From Pseudomonadota bacterium (GTDB lineage: Bacteria; Pseudomonadota; Gammaproteobacteria; Steroidobacterales; Steroidobacteraceae): 58,104 bases of DNA. Below the pieces are notes generated by a model. It ran no database searches, was not told the DNA's origin, and saw only the letters and a list, made by a program, of their open reading frames with translations. Positions 26,067-36,398 of this stretch are shown piece after piece (position 1 is the stretch's first letter; each line of letters opens with the position of its first letter). Location of the stretch: NCBI GenBank assembly GCA_025355245.1, contig JANXZZ010000179.1, positions 1-58,104 on the forward strand. The letters run 5' to 3'. Both the position numbers and the translations under genes were made by a program.

Positions 26067-26398
26067 TTTGAGGCCCCGGCGCGAGGCCGCCCGCCTCGCA
26101 TCCGATTCGAATCCGCACGCGCGCACGCCGCGCGAGGCACGCGCGTTCGTCCCGAACCCGCTCTGCGCATCGGGGTTCGACGCAGCAGCGCGCAGACGCG
26201 CCGCTGACGGCGTCGCGCACGTTGTGATGCGCCACGCAGATTGCTGCACGCACGTGCACTCCGCGCGAAGCGGGCCGCTATACGGACACAGGTATTTCCA
26301 ACCACGCCGTGGTGCGTTCGGCAACGCGCCCGGGCGCGGCTGTTGCCTTGATTCTTGCGCTGCAGCGTGACAGGCTGACTCCACTCACGGAACCCCCG
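26067..26398. other. Intergenic region upstream of gltA
   Basis: About 330 GC-rich bases. A TATACG at 26279-26284 could be a -10 for gltA but no good -35 is found at 16-18 bp. TGCAC-GCAC-GTGCA near 26252 is a short inverted repeat. I see no ORF or riboswitch-like fold. The gltA leader must start somewhere in the last 150 bases. Confidence 0.35.
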
Positions 26399-27694
26399 AT
26401 GCCGACCAAGAAGTACACGCTTACCAACGTTGCTACCGGTAAGAGCAGCGAGCTTGAGGCGCTGTCGCCGACCATCGGTCCCGACGTACTCAACATCGCC
26501 CCGCTCGCGAAGGACCACGGCCTTTTCACCTTTGACCCGGGGTTCATGTCGACCGCCGCCTGCGAGTCGAAGATCACCTTCATCGACGGCGAGAAGGGCG
26601 TGCTTCTGTACCGCGGCTACCCGGTCGAGCAGCTCGCGGCGAAGAGCTCCTTCATCGAGGTCGCCTACCTCTTGATCTACGGCGAGCTGCCGTCGCCCGC
26701 GCAGCTCGCGGAATTCGGCCGCAGCATCACGCGCCACTCGATGATCAACGAGTCGCTGCGGCGCTTCTACAACGGCTTTCACCACGATGCGCACCCGATG
26801 TCGCAGGTGTCGGCCGTGGTCGCTTCGATGGCCGGCTTCTACCACGACTCGCTCGACATCAATAATCCGCGGCACCGCGAGATCTTCGCGCACCGGATCA
26901 TCGCCAAGATGCCGACGATCGCATCCGCGGCCTACAAGCACATGCTCGGCCAGCCGTTCATGTTCCCGCAGAACGAGCTCGGCTACTGCGAAAACCTGCT
27001 CAACATGTTCTTCGCGGTGCCCTGCGAGAAGTACGCGATCGAGCCGGTCGCGGCCAAGGCGCTCGACCTCCTGCTGATCCTGCACGCGGACCACGAGCAG
27101 AACGCGAGCACTTCGACGGTGCGCCTCGCCGGCAGCACGGGCGCGAATCCCTACGCCGCGATCTCCTCCGGCATCGCCGCGCTCTGGGGCCCGGCCCACG
27201 GTGGCGCGAACGAAGCCGTGCTGCTGATGCTCGAGGAGATCGGCACCGCCGACGCGATCCCGAAGTTCCTCGCCAAGGTCAAGGACAAGCAGGACCACAC
27301 GCGCCTGATGGGCTTCGGCCACCGCGTCTACAAGAATTTCGACCCACGCGCGAAGATCATCCGCGAGACCTGCCATAAGGTGCTCGAGAAGCTCGGTCGC
27401 GCGGATAATCCGCTGTTCGAGCTCGCGCTGCGCCTCGAGGAGATCGCGCTCAGGGACGAGTACTTCGTCTCGCGCAAGCTCTACCCGAACGTCGACTTCT
27501 ACTCCGGAATCATCTACAGCGCGCTCGGCATCCCGCGCTCGATGTTCACAGTGATGTTCGCAATCGCGCGCACCGCCGGCTGGGTCGCGCACTGGCAGGA
27601 AATGATCTCGGACCCGGCGATGAAAATCGGCCGTCCGCGCCAGCTCTACACCGGCAAGACTCCGCGCGACTACGTCGACATCGAGACGCGCTGA
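26399..27694 (+). CDS. gltA: Citrate synthase (type II)
   Basis: A 431-residue enzyme joining oxaloacetate and acetyl-CoA to citrate, the entry to the TCA cycle. The long hexameric (type II) form is shown by the N-terminal beta domain ([19 protein letters not shown]) before the catalytic fold. The catalytic residues lie in [24 protein letters not shown] and VDFYSGI (His, His, Asp). [10 protein letters not shown] is the oxaloacetate-binding loop. ATG at 26399 is chosen over a longer open frame from 26309 because it gives the conserved N-terminus. Its promoter was not identified. Confidence 0.97.
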   Translation: MPTKKYTLTNVATGKSSELEALSPTIGPDVLNIAPLAKDHGLFTFDPGFMSTAACESKITFIDGEKGVLLYRGYPVEQLAAKSSFIEVAYLLIYGELPSPAQLAEFGRSITRHSMINESLRRFYNGFHHDAHPMSQVSAVVASMAGFYHDSLDINNPRHREIFAHRIIAKMPTIASAAYKHMLGQPFMFPQNELGYCENLLNMFFAVPCEKYAIEPVAAKALDLLLILHADHEQNASTSTVRLAGSTGANPYAAISSGIAALWGPAHGGANEAVLLMLEEIGTADAIPKFLAKVKDKQDHTRLMGFGHRVYKNFDPRAKIIRETCHKVLEKLGRADNPLFELALRLEEIALRDEYFVSRKLYPNVDFYSGIIYSALGIPRSMFTVMFAIARTAGWVAHWQEMISDPAMKIGRPRQLYTGKTPRDYVDIETR

Positions 27695-27880
27695 GCCGCC
27701 GCGCCGTTGGGCGCGGAGCGCCACGACGGCCCCCTCTCGCGGAGGCGGCTGCGTGCGACAATACCGCCTGATCGCCGCGCCTGTCCGACAGGCCGCGGCC
27801 TCCCGCCAAGCGCCCGCCAGCCGCGTTGCCGGCGAATCGTCCGGCTGCGCAGCGTTCGAGCCCATGGATCCGACCCCCGC

Positions 27881-28768
27881 GTGCGACCCGGCAACCTAAA
27901 AGCAATCGGCACGATGCTCGCTGCGGTGTTCTTCTTCTCGGTGCTCGACGCCGGGCTCAAGCGCCTCGCTGGGAGCTACCCGCCGATCCAGGTCATGTTC
28001 ATGCGCGCGGCCGCCTCGATCCCGTTCCTGTTCGCCGCGGTCGCGTGCACGGGCCGGTGGCAGGAGCTGCGCGTGCGGCGCCCGATCCTCTACCTGATGC
28101 GCGCCGGGCTCGGCATGCTGGTGCTGTGGACGTTCATCTACGCGGTGTCGGTGCAGTCGCTGAGCTACACCTACGCGATCTACATGAGCGCCCCGCTGAT
28201 GGTTGCCGCGCTCGCCGGCCCCGTGCTCGGCGAGAAGGTGCCGGCCGGCCGCTGGGTCGCGATTGTCGTGGGCCTCATCGGTGTGGTCATCGCCTTGGAG
28301 CCGAGCGGCAGCTTCGTCGCGCTCGGCGGACTCGCCGCCGCGCTCAGCGCCGCGTGCTACGCGATCAACGTGATGGCGGTGCGCCTGATCGGCCGCATGG
28401 ATTCGAACTTCGCGGTCATTTTCTGGCACCTCGTGCTCGTGATGCTAGCCTCCGCCGCCATCGGCTTTCCGAGCTGGCGGCCGATCGCGGTCGAGCACTG
28501 GCCGTGGATCGCGCTGTGCGGCTTCACGGGCGCGATTGCGCAGTACCTGTTCACGGCGGCCTTCCGGCTCGCGCCCGCCTCGACGATCGCGCCGTTCGAG
28601 TACACCGCGATGCTGTGGGGCGTGGCGCTCGACTGGCTGGTGTTCACGACTGTGCCGCACCTCAGGGTGCTGCTCGGCGGCGCCATCGTGATTGCGGGTG
28701 GTATCTACGTCGTGCTCGACGACCGGCGCGCCCGCCCGCCACCGGTGCTCGACGGCCCCATCGGCTAG
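27881..28768 (+). CDS. DMT-superfamily (EamA) transporter
   Basis: A 295-residue inner-membrane protein with about ten helices in two EamA repeats. The first repeat starts GTMLAAVFFFSVLDAGLKRLAG; the second is LGGLAAALSAACYAINVMAVRL. The GTG at 27881 is used because the upstream open frame is Arg/Pro-rich and not membrane-like; the Met 11 codons later is an alternative. Such proteins export amino acids, riboflavin or other metabolites; the substrate cannot be told here. It lies 53 bases before the first acyl-CoA ligase gene on the same strand. Confidence 0.9.
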   Translation: MRPGNLKAIGTMLAAVFFFSVLDAGLKRLAGSYPPIQVMFMRAAASIPFLFAAVACTGRWQELRVRRPILYLMRAGLGMLVLWTFIYAVSVQSLSYTYAIYMSAPLMVAALAGPVLGEKVPAGRWVAIVVGLIGVVIALEPSGSFVALGGLAAALSAACYAINVMAVRLIGRMDSNFAVIFWHLVLVMLASAAIGFPSWRPIAVEHWPWIALCGFTGAIAQYLFTAAFRLAPASTIAPFEYTAMLWGVALDWLVFTTVPHLRVLLGGAIVIAGGIYVVLDDRRARPPPVLDGPIG

Positions 28769-28821
28769 GTCCGTCCGCGTGGCATGATTCGCCCGGGGGT
28801 GTCCGCGAGCGGGGGCTGACG

Positions 28822-30534
28822 ATGGATGGCGGGACGGCGTTCCGTGAACTTCGCGACCGGTTCCTCGACCCGGATCCGGCGCGCGCGCCGACCGCGCTCA
28901 CGTGGCCGGGCGCGCTGTCCTTCAACTGGGCGCGCGACTACTTCGACCGCATCCCTGCCGCGGACGATCGCCCGGCGCTGCGTGTCGTCGACGACAACGG
29001 CCTCGACCGGAGCCTCGGCTTTCGGGCACTCGCAAGGCGTTCGAACCAGGTCGCCAACTTCCTGAGTGCGCGCGGCGTCGGTCGCGGAGACCGCGTGCTG
29101 ATCATGCTCGGCAATGTCGTCGCGCTCTGGGAGACGATGCTGGCGACGATGAAGCTGGGTGCGGTCATGATCCCGGCCTCGACGCTGCTGCAGCGCGATG
29201 ACCTCGATGAGCGCCTCGCACGCGGCCGCGTGAAGGCCGTGGTCGCCGATCGCGTACTCAGCAAGCGCTTCCACGGGCTCGCGGGCGCTAGTACCTGGAT
29301 CTCGGTCGGCGGCGCACCGGCCGGCTGGCTCGCCTTCGAGGACAGCGCTGCGCTCGCCGATGAGTTTGCCGAAGGCGCGCCGACAACGGGCGACGACCCG
29401 CTCCTGCTCTATTTCACCTCCGGAACCACCGCGCGCCCGAAGCTCGTCCTGCACACCCACGCGAGCTACCCGGTCGGCCACCTGACGACGCTGCGCTGGC
29501 TCGGCCTCAGGCCCGGCGACGTGCACCTGAACCTCAGCTCGCCCGGCTGGGCCAAGCACGCATGGTCGTGCTTCTTCGCCGCGTGGAACGCGGAGGCGAC
29601 CGTGCTCGCCTATCAGTACGAGCGCTTCAGTGCCCGAGCGCTCCTCGACCAGCTGGTCCGCTGCCGTGTGACGACGTTCTGTGCGCCGCCGACCGTGTGG
29701 CGCATGCTGATTCAGGAGGACCTCGCGAACTGGCCAGTCGGCCTGCGCGAAGTGACGAGCGCGGGCGAACCCCTCAATCCCGCTGTCATCGATTGCGTGC
29801 AGCAGGCCTGGGGCCTCACCATCCGCGACGGCTTCGGGCAGACCGAGACGACCGCCATCGTCGGCAACGAACCGGGCGCACGCGTAAAGCCGGGGTCGAT
29901 GGGCCGGCCCCTGCCGGGCTACTCGGTGGTGCTCCTCGACGTCGCCGGTGCCCCGGCGGAGCATGGCGAGCTCTGTCTCGATCTCGGCGAGCGTCCCGTT
30001 GGCCTGATGCACGCCTACCTCGACGATGCCGACAAGACCGCCGAGGTCATGCGCGATGGCTACTACCACACGGGCGACGTCGCCGAGCGCGATGCGGACG
30101 GGTACCTCACCTACATCGGGCGCATGGACGACGTGTTCAAGGCTTCCGACTACCGCATCAGCCCCTTCGAGCTCGAGAGCGTGCTGATCGAGCACGAGGC
30201 GGTGGCCGAGGCGGCCGTCGTGCCGAGCCCCGATGCGCTCCGGCTCGCGGTCCCGAAAGCCTTCGTCGTGCTCGCGGCCGGCTGCGGCGCCGATCGCGCG
30301 GTCGCGCGTTCGATCCTCGCGCACGTGCGCGCCCGCGTGCCGCCGTTCAAGCGCATCCGCCGCATCGAGTTTGCGGAACTGCCGAAGACAGTGTCTGGCA
30401 AGATCCGCCGGGTCGACCTGCGTCGCGCCGAGCAGGCGCGCGCCCAGGTCCCCGCGCGCGCGCCGCGCGAGTTCTGGGAAGAGGACTTTCCGGACCTAGA
30501 CGAGCAAGCGGCGCGCGGCGCCGCAGCGGAGTAG
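28822..30534 (+). CDS. Acyl-CoA synthetase, AMP-forming (medium-chain/aryl type)
   Basis: A 570-residue ANL-superfamily ligase that activates a carboxylic acid with ATP and joins it to CoA. The P-loop is YFTSGTTARPK. The A5 motif is DGFGQTETT and the hinge region YHTGDVAERDADGYLTYIGR. The C-terminal Lys is in PKTVSGKIRRVDL. The GWAKHAWSCFF segment and overall layout resemble benzoate/medium-chain acyl-CoA ligases more than FadD. The ATG at 28822 begins the conserved part; the frame is open far upstream only as a shadow. It is six bases from the next ligase gene. Confidence 0.88.
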   Translation: MDGGTAFRELRDRFLDPDPARAPTALTWPGALSFNWARDYFDRIPAADDRPALRVVDDNGLDRSLGFRALARRSNQVANFLSARGVGRGDRVLIMLGNVVALWETMLATMKLGAVMIPASTLLQRDDLDERLARGRVKAVVADRVLSKRFHGLAGASTWISVGGAPAGWLAFEDSAALADEFAEGAPTTGDDPLLLYFTSGTTARPKLVLHTHASYPVGHLTTLRWLGLRPGDVHLNLSSPGWAKHAWSCFFAAWNAEATVLAYQYERFSARALLDQLVRCRVTTFCAPPTVWRMLIQEDLANWPVGLREVTSAGEPLNPAVIDCVQQAWGLTIRDGFGQTETTAIVGNEPGARVKPGSMGRPLPGYSVVLLDVAGAPAEHGELCLDLGERPVGLMHAYLDDADKTAEVMRDGYYHTGDVAERDADGYLTYIGRMDDVFKASDYRISPFELESVLIEHEAVAEAAVVPSPDALRLAVPKAFVVLAAGCGADRAVARSILAHVRARVPPFKRIRRIEFAELPKTVSGKIRRVDLRRAEQARAQVPARAPREFWEEDFPDLDEQAARGAAAE

Positions 30535-30540
30535 CACGCG

Positions 30541-32247
30541 ATGCAGTCACCGGCGAGTGCCGCGACGCCGAGCTTCGTCCACGGGGCGAGCGCAACGCCG
30601 CTCCTCTACCGCACGGTCGACGGCGTGCTGCGCAACGCCGTTGCCGAGAATCCCGACGGGCTTGCGCTCGTGTCCGCGCACCAGGCGCGGCGCTACACGT
30701 TTTCCGAGCTCGACGCGGCGGTCGAGGAACTCGCCCGCGGGCTGGTCGCCGCGGGTCTCGCGCCCGGCGACCGCATCGGCATCTGGGCACCAAACTGCGC
30801 CGAATGGCTGCTGACGATGTTCGCCGCGGCGCGCACCGGGCTCATCCTCGTAAACATCAACCCGGCCTATCGCACCTCGGAGCTCGAATTCGCGCTGCGT
30901 CTCGTCGGTTGCCGCGCGGTCGTGTTCGCCCGCGAGCACCACGGCGGTGACTACGCGGCAATGCTGAACGAGCTGATACCGGAGCTCGCGACCTCGAGCC
31001 CCGGCCAACTTGTGGCGGCGCGGTTTCCGGAGCTCAGGCTGCTCGTGCAAATCGGCGGCCCGCCCGCGGCAGGCTGCGTGTCATTCGAGGCCCTGATCGC
31101 CCGCGGTGCAGGCATCGATCGCGCCGCGCTCGCCGCGATCGGCGCCGCGCTTGATCCCGACCAGCCCTACAACATCCAGTTCACGAGCGGCACGACCGGC
31201 ATGCCGAAAGGCGCCACGCTCACGCACTTCAACATCGTCAACAACGGCTTCTTCTGCGGCGAGAACATGCGCTTCACGCGCGCGGACCGCGTCTGCATCC
31301 CGGTGCCGATGTACCACTGCTTCGGCATGGTGATCGGCGTACTCGGCGCGATGTCGCATGCGGCAGCATCGGTGTTTCCTGCCGCGGACTTTGATCCGCT
31401 CGCAGTGCTCGACACGGTCGCGCGCGAGCGCTGCACGGCGCTCTACGGCGTGCCGACGATGTTCATCGCCGAGCTCGACCACCCGCGTTTTCACGAGTTC
31501 GACTTGAGCTCGCTGCGCACCGGCATGATGGCGGGCGCGCCGTGCCCGATCAGCGTCATGCAGCGCGTCGTTACCGAGATGCACATGCCGGACGTGACGA
31601 TCGGCTATGGCATGACCGAGACGAGTCCCGTGAGCTTCCAGAGTCGCGACGACGACCCGATCGCGCGCCGCGTCGGTACGGTCGGGCGCGTGCATCCGCA
31701 CGTGCAGGTGAAGATCGTCGCGGGTGACGGCCGCACCGTGCCGCGCGGCAGTCCCGGGGAACTCCTGACCCGCGGCTACAGCGTGATGCAGGGCTACTGG
31801 AACGAGCCGGAGCGCACGCGCGAGGCGATCGACGCCGCGGGCTGGATGCACTCCGGCGACCTCGCGGTCATCGACGCCGAAGGCTTCGGCAACATCGTCG
31901 GCCGGGTCAAGGACCTCATCATCCGCGGCGGCGAGAACATCGCGCCGCGCGAGATCGAGGAGTTCCTGTACCGGCATCCGGCGGTCCTCGACGTCGCCGT
32001 GGTCGGCGTGCCCGATGCGAAGTACGGCGAGGTCGTCTGTGCCTGCATCCGGCTCCACTCGGGCGCCGCGGTCACCGAGGACGAGATCCGCGAGTTCTGC
32101 CGCGGCCGGATCGCCCACTTCAAGGTGCCCCGCTACGTGCGCTTCGTCGGCAGCTTCCCGCTGACCGTGACCGGCAAGGTGCAGAAATACCTGATCCGCG
32201 AGCAGTTGCGCGGCGAACTCAATCTCACCGAGGACCAGCACGCATGA
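30541..32247 (+). CDS. Fatty-acyl-CoA ligase, AMP-forming (ACSF2-like)
   Basis: A 568-residue acyl-CoA synthetase. Motifs: [16 protein letters not shown] (P-loop), [12 protein letters not shown] (A5), [22 protein letters not shown] (hinge) and [13 protein letters not shown] with the C-terminal Lys. The [14 protein letters not shown] segment and the [15 protein letters not shown] block match the family that includes ACSF2 and bacterial medium-chain ligases. Its stop overlaps the crotonase start (ATGA). With the preceding ligase and the following crotonase it forms an acyl-CoA metabolism operon whose true substrate is unknown. Confidence 0.9.
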   Translation: MQSPASAATPSFVHGASATPLLYRTVDGVLRNAVAENPDGLALVSAHQARRYTFSELDAAVEELARGLVAAGLAPGDRIGIWAPNCAEWLLTMFAAARTGLILVNINPAYRTSELEFALRLVGCRAVVFAREHHGGDYAAMLNELIPELATSSPGQLVAARFPELRLLVQIGGPPAAGCVSFEALIARGAGIDRAALAAIGAALDPDQPYNIQFTSGTTGMPKGATLTHFNIVNNGFFCGENMRFTRADRVCIPVPMYHCFGMVIGVLGAMSHAAASVFPAADFDPLAVLDTVARERCTALYGVPTMFIAELDHPRFHEFDLSSLRTGMMAGAPCPISVMQRVVTEMHMPDVTIGYGMTETSPVSFQSRDDDPIARRVGTVGRVHPHVQVKIVAGDGRTVPRGSPGELLTRGYSVMQGYWNEPERTREAIDAAGWMHSGDLAVIDAEGFGNIVGRVKDLIIRGGENIAPREIEEFLYRHPAVLDVAVVGVPDAKYGEVVCACIRLHSGAAVTEDEIREFCRGRIAHFKVPRYVRFVGSFPLTVTGKVQKYLIREQLRGELNLTEDQHA

Positions 32248-33041
32248 ACACCACCCCCGACCGTGCGCCGGCCGTGCCCGACGCGGCGCCGCTGCTCAGG
32301 ATCGAACGCGACGGTGCCGTCGCGCGCGTGACGCTGAACCACGCCCCCAAGTACAACGTGTTGTCGCGCGCGATGATCGCCGCGCTCCGGGATGCGCTCG
32401 GCACGATCGCAAACGACAGCACCGTTCGCGTCGTCGTGCTCGCGGCCGACGGCCGCGCGTTCTCGGCGGGCCACGATCTTGGCGAGATGGGACCGGCGGC
32501 CTCGATCGAGGAGCTGCGCAGTCTCTTTGCCGCATGCACCGAGCTCATGCTTGCGATCAGGGCGATGCCGCAGCCCGTCATCGCCCGCGTCCAGGGTGTC
32601 GCCGCCGCGGCCGGCTGCCAGCTGGTCGCGATGTGCGATCTCGCGGTCGCGAGCCAGGATGCGCGCTTCGCGGTGTCGGGTATCAACCTTGGCCTGTTCT
32701 GCTCGACGCCATCGGTGGCGCTGTCGCGCAACGTGCCGCAGAAACCCGCGCTCGAGATGCTGCTCACCGGGGACTTCATCGACGCCGGGCGGGCGCGTGA
32801 GCTCGGGCTCGTGAACCGGGTGGTCGCGCCGGATGAGCTCGATGCCGAAATCGCCAAGCTCGCGGCCAGCATCGCCGCCAAATCGCCTGCCGCGATCGCC
32901 GCCGGCAAGCGGCTCTTCTACCAGCAGCGCGAGCTCACGATGGAGGCCGCCTACGGCGTCGCCGGCGAGGTGATGGCCTGCAACGCGGTGCTCGAGGATA
33001 CCCGCCGGGGGATCGCGAACTTCTCGAAGCGCGGTCGCTGA
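32244..33041 (+). CDS. Enoyl-CoA hydratase/isomerase-family protein (ECHDC3-like)
   Basis: A 265-residue crotonase-fold protein. Oxyanion-hole strands are SAGHDLGEM and [10 protein letters not shown]. The region where enoyl-CoA hydratase carries its two catalytic Glu reads [21 protein letters not shown], in which I find neither; the first is replaced near SGI. That pattern matches ECHDC3-type crotonases, whose reaction is not well defined. The C-terminal [12 protein letters not shown] closes the fold. It is translationally coupled to the upstream ligase. The missing-Glu statement is by eye and needs an alignment. Confidence 0.88.
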   Translation: MNTTPDRAPAVPDAAPLLRIERDGAVARVTLNHAPKYNVLSRAMIAALRDALGTIANDSTVRVVVLAADGRAFSAGHDLGEMGPAASIEELRSLFAACTELMLAIRAMPQPVIARVQGVAAAAGCQLVAMCDLAVASQDARFAVSGINLGLFCSTPSVALSRNVPQKPALEMLLTGDFIDAGRARELGLVNRVVAPDELDAEIAKLAASIAAKSPAAIAAGKRLFYQQRELTMEAAYGVAGEVMACNAVLEDTRRGIANFSKRGR

Positions 33042-33049
33042 GCCGCTGT

Positions 33050-33679
33050 CTAGTAGAGCGGCTCGCCCGGCACGGCCTCGACGAGCGCGCGCACCTCGGT
33101 TGCCGAGGCGCGGCGCATCGGGCGGCCGTCGGTCGGCGACAGCGGCGCCTGGCGGATGCCGTCGCGCGGAAACACCGTTGCATCCACCGGAAAATCGAAC
33201 ACTGTGAACTGCACGGCGGGGCATTGCAGCACCCTGTCGGAGTTCATCTTGACGCGATGCTCCGCGATCCGGAACTGGATGTGATCGTCGAGCAGCTTGA
33301 TGCTGACCGCCTCGGTCGAGTCGGAGAAGACGTGCAGGCTGATTTCCTGGTGCGGCGTCGCGGTCCCGCTCAGCACCGGGCCCACCAGCCGCGGCTCGAA
33401 CTCCTCGAGTAGCAGCATCGCATCGAGCGCCGCGCGGCGCTGCTCGGCGAGCATGCCGGCGTGGGTGTCGTGCGCGAACAGGCGCTGGTATTCGGCGAGC
33501 GCCGAATCGATCTCGGAGTTCTTTGGCAGTACCGCGTACTCGCCGGCGCCAAGCCGCTCGGCCGCCTTGCGCTTGGCGAAGCCGTAGTCGTCGACGCCAT
33601 GCTCGAACATAAGGCGGGCGGCCTCCTGGGCGAGCGCGCGCCTCAGGTCGTCTCCGCGGATCGCGCGGGGCCGAGTCAT
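33050..33679 (-). CDS. Conserved hypothetical protein downstream of PBP1A (209 aa)
   Basis: A soluble protein of 209 residues without signal peptide or membrane segment. The N-terminal third is helical (LRRALAQEAARLMFEHGVDDYGFAKRKAAERLG in two blocks), reminiscent of a helix-turn-helix but not convincing. The C-terminal half is mixed alpha/beta with LSGTATPHQEISLHVF and FTVFDFPVDATVFPRDG. I do not recognise a function. It lies 68 bases after mrcA on the same strand and may be co-transcribed. The coding quality and intact length make it a real gene. Confidence 0.75.
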   Translation of the reverse strand: MTRPRAIRGDDLRRALAQEAARLMFEHGVDDYGFAKRKAAERLGAGEYAVLPKNSEIDSALAEYQRLFAHDTHAGMLAEQRRAALDAMLLLEEFEPRLVGPVLSGTATPHQEISLHVFSDSTEAVSIKLLDDHIQFRIAEHRVKMNSDRVLQCPAVQFTVFDFPVDATVFPRDGIRQAPLSPTDGRPMRRASATEVRALVEAVPGEPLY

Positions 33680-33747
33680 ATTGTTCTCCGCCGGCTTCGA
33701 CGCATCGACTCTAGCACAGGCTCCGCGCCGTTCAGGCGCACGCAGAA

Positions 33748-36390
33748 TCAGAAAATAGGCTCGTCGCTCTGGGTGGCCGACTTCGAGCTCTGGCTATTGC
33801 CGGTCGCGCCGCCCGCGTTCGCGCCGCCCGGCAGTCGTCCGGCGAGGAACAGCTCGAAAATCGCATCCGGGTCGTTGCCGCGCGCAAGTTCGCCGGTGGT
33901 GCCGGAGATTCGTGCGCTGACGATTCCATCGGGCTGCGGCAGGCGATGCTCCGGATGGCCCGCCAGCGCCTCGCCCATGAAGTACACCCACATGGGCAGT
34001 GCCGTGTGGCCGCCTTCCTCGCCCGCGCCGAGCGAGCGCTCCTGGTCGAAGCCAACCCAGGCACCGGCGACGACGTCGGCATTGAAGCCCATGAACCACG
34101 TGTCGCGGCGGTCGTTGCTCGTACCGGTCTTGCCGGCGATGTCGTCGCGCTTGAGCGTCAGCGCGCGCCGCCCGGTACCCTTGCGGATCACATCGCGCAT
34201 GAGATCGGTCATCAGGTAGGCATTCGCGGCGGAGATCACGTGCGGCGCGCGATGCTTGACACCGGGGCCCGCGAAGCCCTCGCCGAGCTCGGCGAGGGCC
34301 GTGACGCCCGCCGTGTTCGTGCCGACGATGCCAGGCCCCTGCGCATGCGCGAGCGCTACGGTCGGGTCGTGCCCGGGGGCCTGCGTGGCAAGCGCAGCGG
34401 CGGCCGCGACCGCCGGCTCGGCGACGGGATCGCTCGGTCCGTGCGCCGTCTCATCGTCGGGCACCGGCAGCGGCGGGTCGACCGCGAGGCCGCACTCGCG
34501 GCAGGCGATCAACGGGTCCGCCTGGAACACCGCCTTGCCGTCGTTGTCGACGATGCGATCGATGAGGTAGGACTGCACCGCGTAGCCGCCGTTCGCGAAC
34601 ACCGCGTAGCCGGTCGTGAGCTCGAGCGGCGTCAGCTGCGCCGTGCCGAGGGCGAGCGTCAGGTTATGCGGCAGCTCGTCGCGCTCGAAGCCGAAGCGCT
34701 CGGCGTAGTCGAGCGCATAGTTGACGCCGAGTGCGCGCAGGATGCGGATCGACACGAGGTTGCGCGAGCGCGCGAGCGCATCCCTGAGGCGCGTCGGCCC
34801 GTAGAAGTGCTTGGCATCGTTCTGCGGACGCCACACGTCCTCGAGACCCGCGCCCTCGATGACCACGGGTGCATCGAGAATCACCGTCGCCGGCGTGAAG
34901 CCGAGCTCGAGGGCACCCGAGTAGATGAACGGCTTGAACGACGAGCCCGGCTGGCGCCTGGCCTGCACCGCGCGGTTGAACTTGCTGGCGTAGAAGTCAA
35001 AGCCGCCCGCAAGCGCAGTGATGGCGCCGTCCTGCGGGTCCATCGACACGAACGCGCCCTGCACGAGCGGCACCTGCGCGAGGATCGCGGTGCCGCCGGG
35101 CGCCGGCTGCACGTAGACGACATCGCCTGCCGAGACCACATCGCCAGCCTGGCGCGGCAGGGCGCCGAGCACGCCGCCTTCCAGCCGCCGCGCCCACACG
35201 AGTCCCGTGTCCCAGGGCACGGTGTAGCGCGCGCCGTCCTTGGAAAATACCGTGACCGTCTTCGCGCCGACCGCGGCGACGACGCCGGGCACGAGCCCGC
35301 CAACCACGCCGAAGTTCTGCAACTGGTCGATCGCCGCACGCGGATCCGCGGGTGCCGTGGCCGCATGGCCGACCGCGCCGCGCCAGCCGTGGCGCCGGTC
35401 GTACTCGAGGAGCGCGGCGCGCAGCGACCAGTCCGCCGCATGCTGCAGGCGGCTGTCGATCGTGGTGACGACCTGGTAGCCGGCGCTGTAAAGGTCATCG
35501 CCAAACTGGTCCGCGAGCTGCCCGCGCACCATCTCGGCGACGTACGGCGCATCGACCTCGACCCTGGGCCCGTGCTCGGTCGTCTCGATCGGCGCTTGCT
35601 CGGCCGTGGCCTGGTCGGGCTTGGTAATGTAGCCCTTCTCGACCATGCGGCGGAGCACGTACGAGCGCCGCTGCTGCGCGCGCTCGGGATTGGCGATTGG
35701 ATTCAGCGTCGAGGGCGCTTTCGGCAGCGCCGCGATCGTTGCGATCTCGGCGAGCGAGAGATCGCTCAAGCGCTTGCCGTAGTAGACCTCCGCCGCTGCC
35801 GCGACCCCGTAAGCGCGCTCGCCGAGGAAGATTTTGTTGAGGTAGAGCGTGAGGATTTCCTGCTTCGAGAACTCGCTCTCGATGCGCAGCGCCAGGAAGA
35901 TTTCCTGGAGCTTGCGGCGCAGCTTCTTCTCGGGGGTCAGGAACATGTTCCGCGCGAGCTGCATCGTGATGGTGCTGCCGCCCTGGCGGGCCTCACCGGT
36001 CGCGGCGGTCACGAGGAGCGCGCGCAGCAGTCCCGGGAGGTCGATGCCGCCGTGGGAGAAGAAGCGGTCGTCCTCGGCGGCGAGGAAGGCGTTGACCATC
36101 GGCTTCGGCACGTCCTCGAAACGCACGGGCACGCGCCGCTGCTCGCCGATCTGTGCGAGCAGGCGACCGTCCCGGGTGTAGACCCGGAGCGGTACCTGCA
36201 TGCGGATGTCCCGGAGGGTGTCGACCTCGGGGAGGGTCGGCGCCAGGTAGTAATAAGTGGCGAGTCCGGCCATCAGGATGCCGCCCGCAATCACCACCAG
36301 CAGAGCACCGGCCAGGCCGCCGAGCCAAACATAACGTGAGTTGAAAGGAATCGGCTGCAAGTATTTGCCTCGCGTGGGGTGATTATGCAT
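33748..36390 (-). CDS. mrcA: Penicillin-binding protein 1A (bifunctional transglycosylase/transpeptidase)
   Basis: An 880-residue class A PBP that polymerises and cross-links peptidoglycan. A short cytoplasmic head and one membrane helix (about 22-46, GGLAGALLVVIAGGILMAGL) precede the GT51 domain (FLAAEDDRFFSHGGID with catalytic Glu, then GGSTITMQLARN). An OB-like insert (PBP1A type) follows. The transpeptidase has SSFKPF (nucleophile Ser-x-x-Lys), SRN and KTGTSNDRRDTW. ATG at 36390 fits the head; GTG at 36402 would add four residues. Its start codon overlaps the -10 element of the divergent pilM riboswitch promoter. Confidence 0.95.
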   Translation of the reverse strand: MHNHPTRGKYLQPIPFNSRYVWLGGLAGALLVVIAGGILMAGLATYYYLAPTLPEVDTLRDIRMQVPLRVYTRDGRLLAQIGEQRRVPVRFEDVPKPMVNAFLAAEDDRFFSHGGIDLPGLLRALLVTAATGEARQGGSTITMQLARNMFLTPEKKLRRKLQEIFLALRIESEFSKQEILTLYLNKIFLGERAYGVAAAAEVYYGKRLSDLSLAEIATIAALPKAPSTLNPIANPERAQQRRSYVLRRMVEKGYITKPDQATAEQAPIETTEHGPRVEVDAPYVAEMVRGQLADQFGDDLYSAGYQVVTTIDSRLQHAADWSLRAALLEYDRRHGWRGAVGHAATAPADPRAAIDQLQNFGVVGGLVPGVVAAVGAKTVTVFSKDGARYTVPWDTGLVWARRLEGGVLGALPRQAGDVVSAGDVVYVQPAPGGTAILAQVPLVQGAFVSMDPQDGAITALAGGFDFYASKFNRAVQARRQPGSSFKPFIYSGALELGFTPATVILDAPVVIEGAGLEDVWRPQNDAKHFYGPTRLRDALARSRNLVSIRILRALGVNYALDYAERFGFERDELPHNLTLALGTAQLTPLELTTGYAVFANGGYAVQSYLIDRIVDNDGKAVFQADPLIACRECGLAVDPPLPVPDDETAHGPSDPVAEPAVAAAAALATQAPGHDPTVALAHAQGPGIVGTNTAGVTALAELGEGFAGPGVKHRAPHVISAANAYLMTDLMRDVIRKGTGRRALTLKRDDIAGKTGTSNDRRDTWFMGFNADVVAGAWVGFDQERSLGAGEEGGHTALPMWVYFMGEALAGHPEHRLPQPDGIVSARISGTTGELARGNDPDAIFELFLAGRLPGGANAGGATGNSQSSKSATQSDEPIF

Positions 36391-36393
36391 AGT
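36365..36393 (+). promoter_or_regulatory. sigma70 promoter for the riboswitch and pil operon
   Basis: TTGCCT (36365-36370) and CATAGT (36388-36393) are 17 bp apart, four of six consensus matches in each box. The expected transcription start is near 36400, exactly where the GEMM-I RNA begins. The -10 covers the mrcA ATG (36388-36390 on the other strand), so the two divergent genes share these bases. Confidence 0.5.
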
Positions 36394-36398
36394 AGCCC

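Noticed and set aside
27826-28821. Long N-terminal extension of the first acyl-CoA ligase
   Set aside because: The extension is the shadow of the EamA transporter gene; the ligase starts at ATG 28822.
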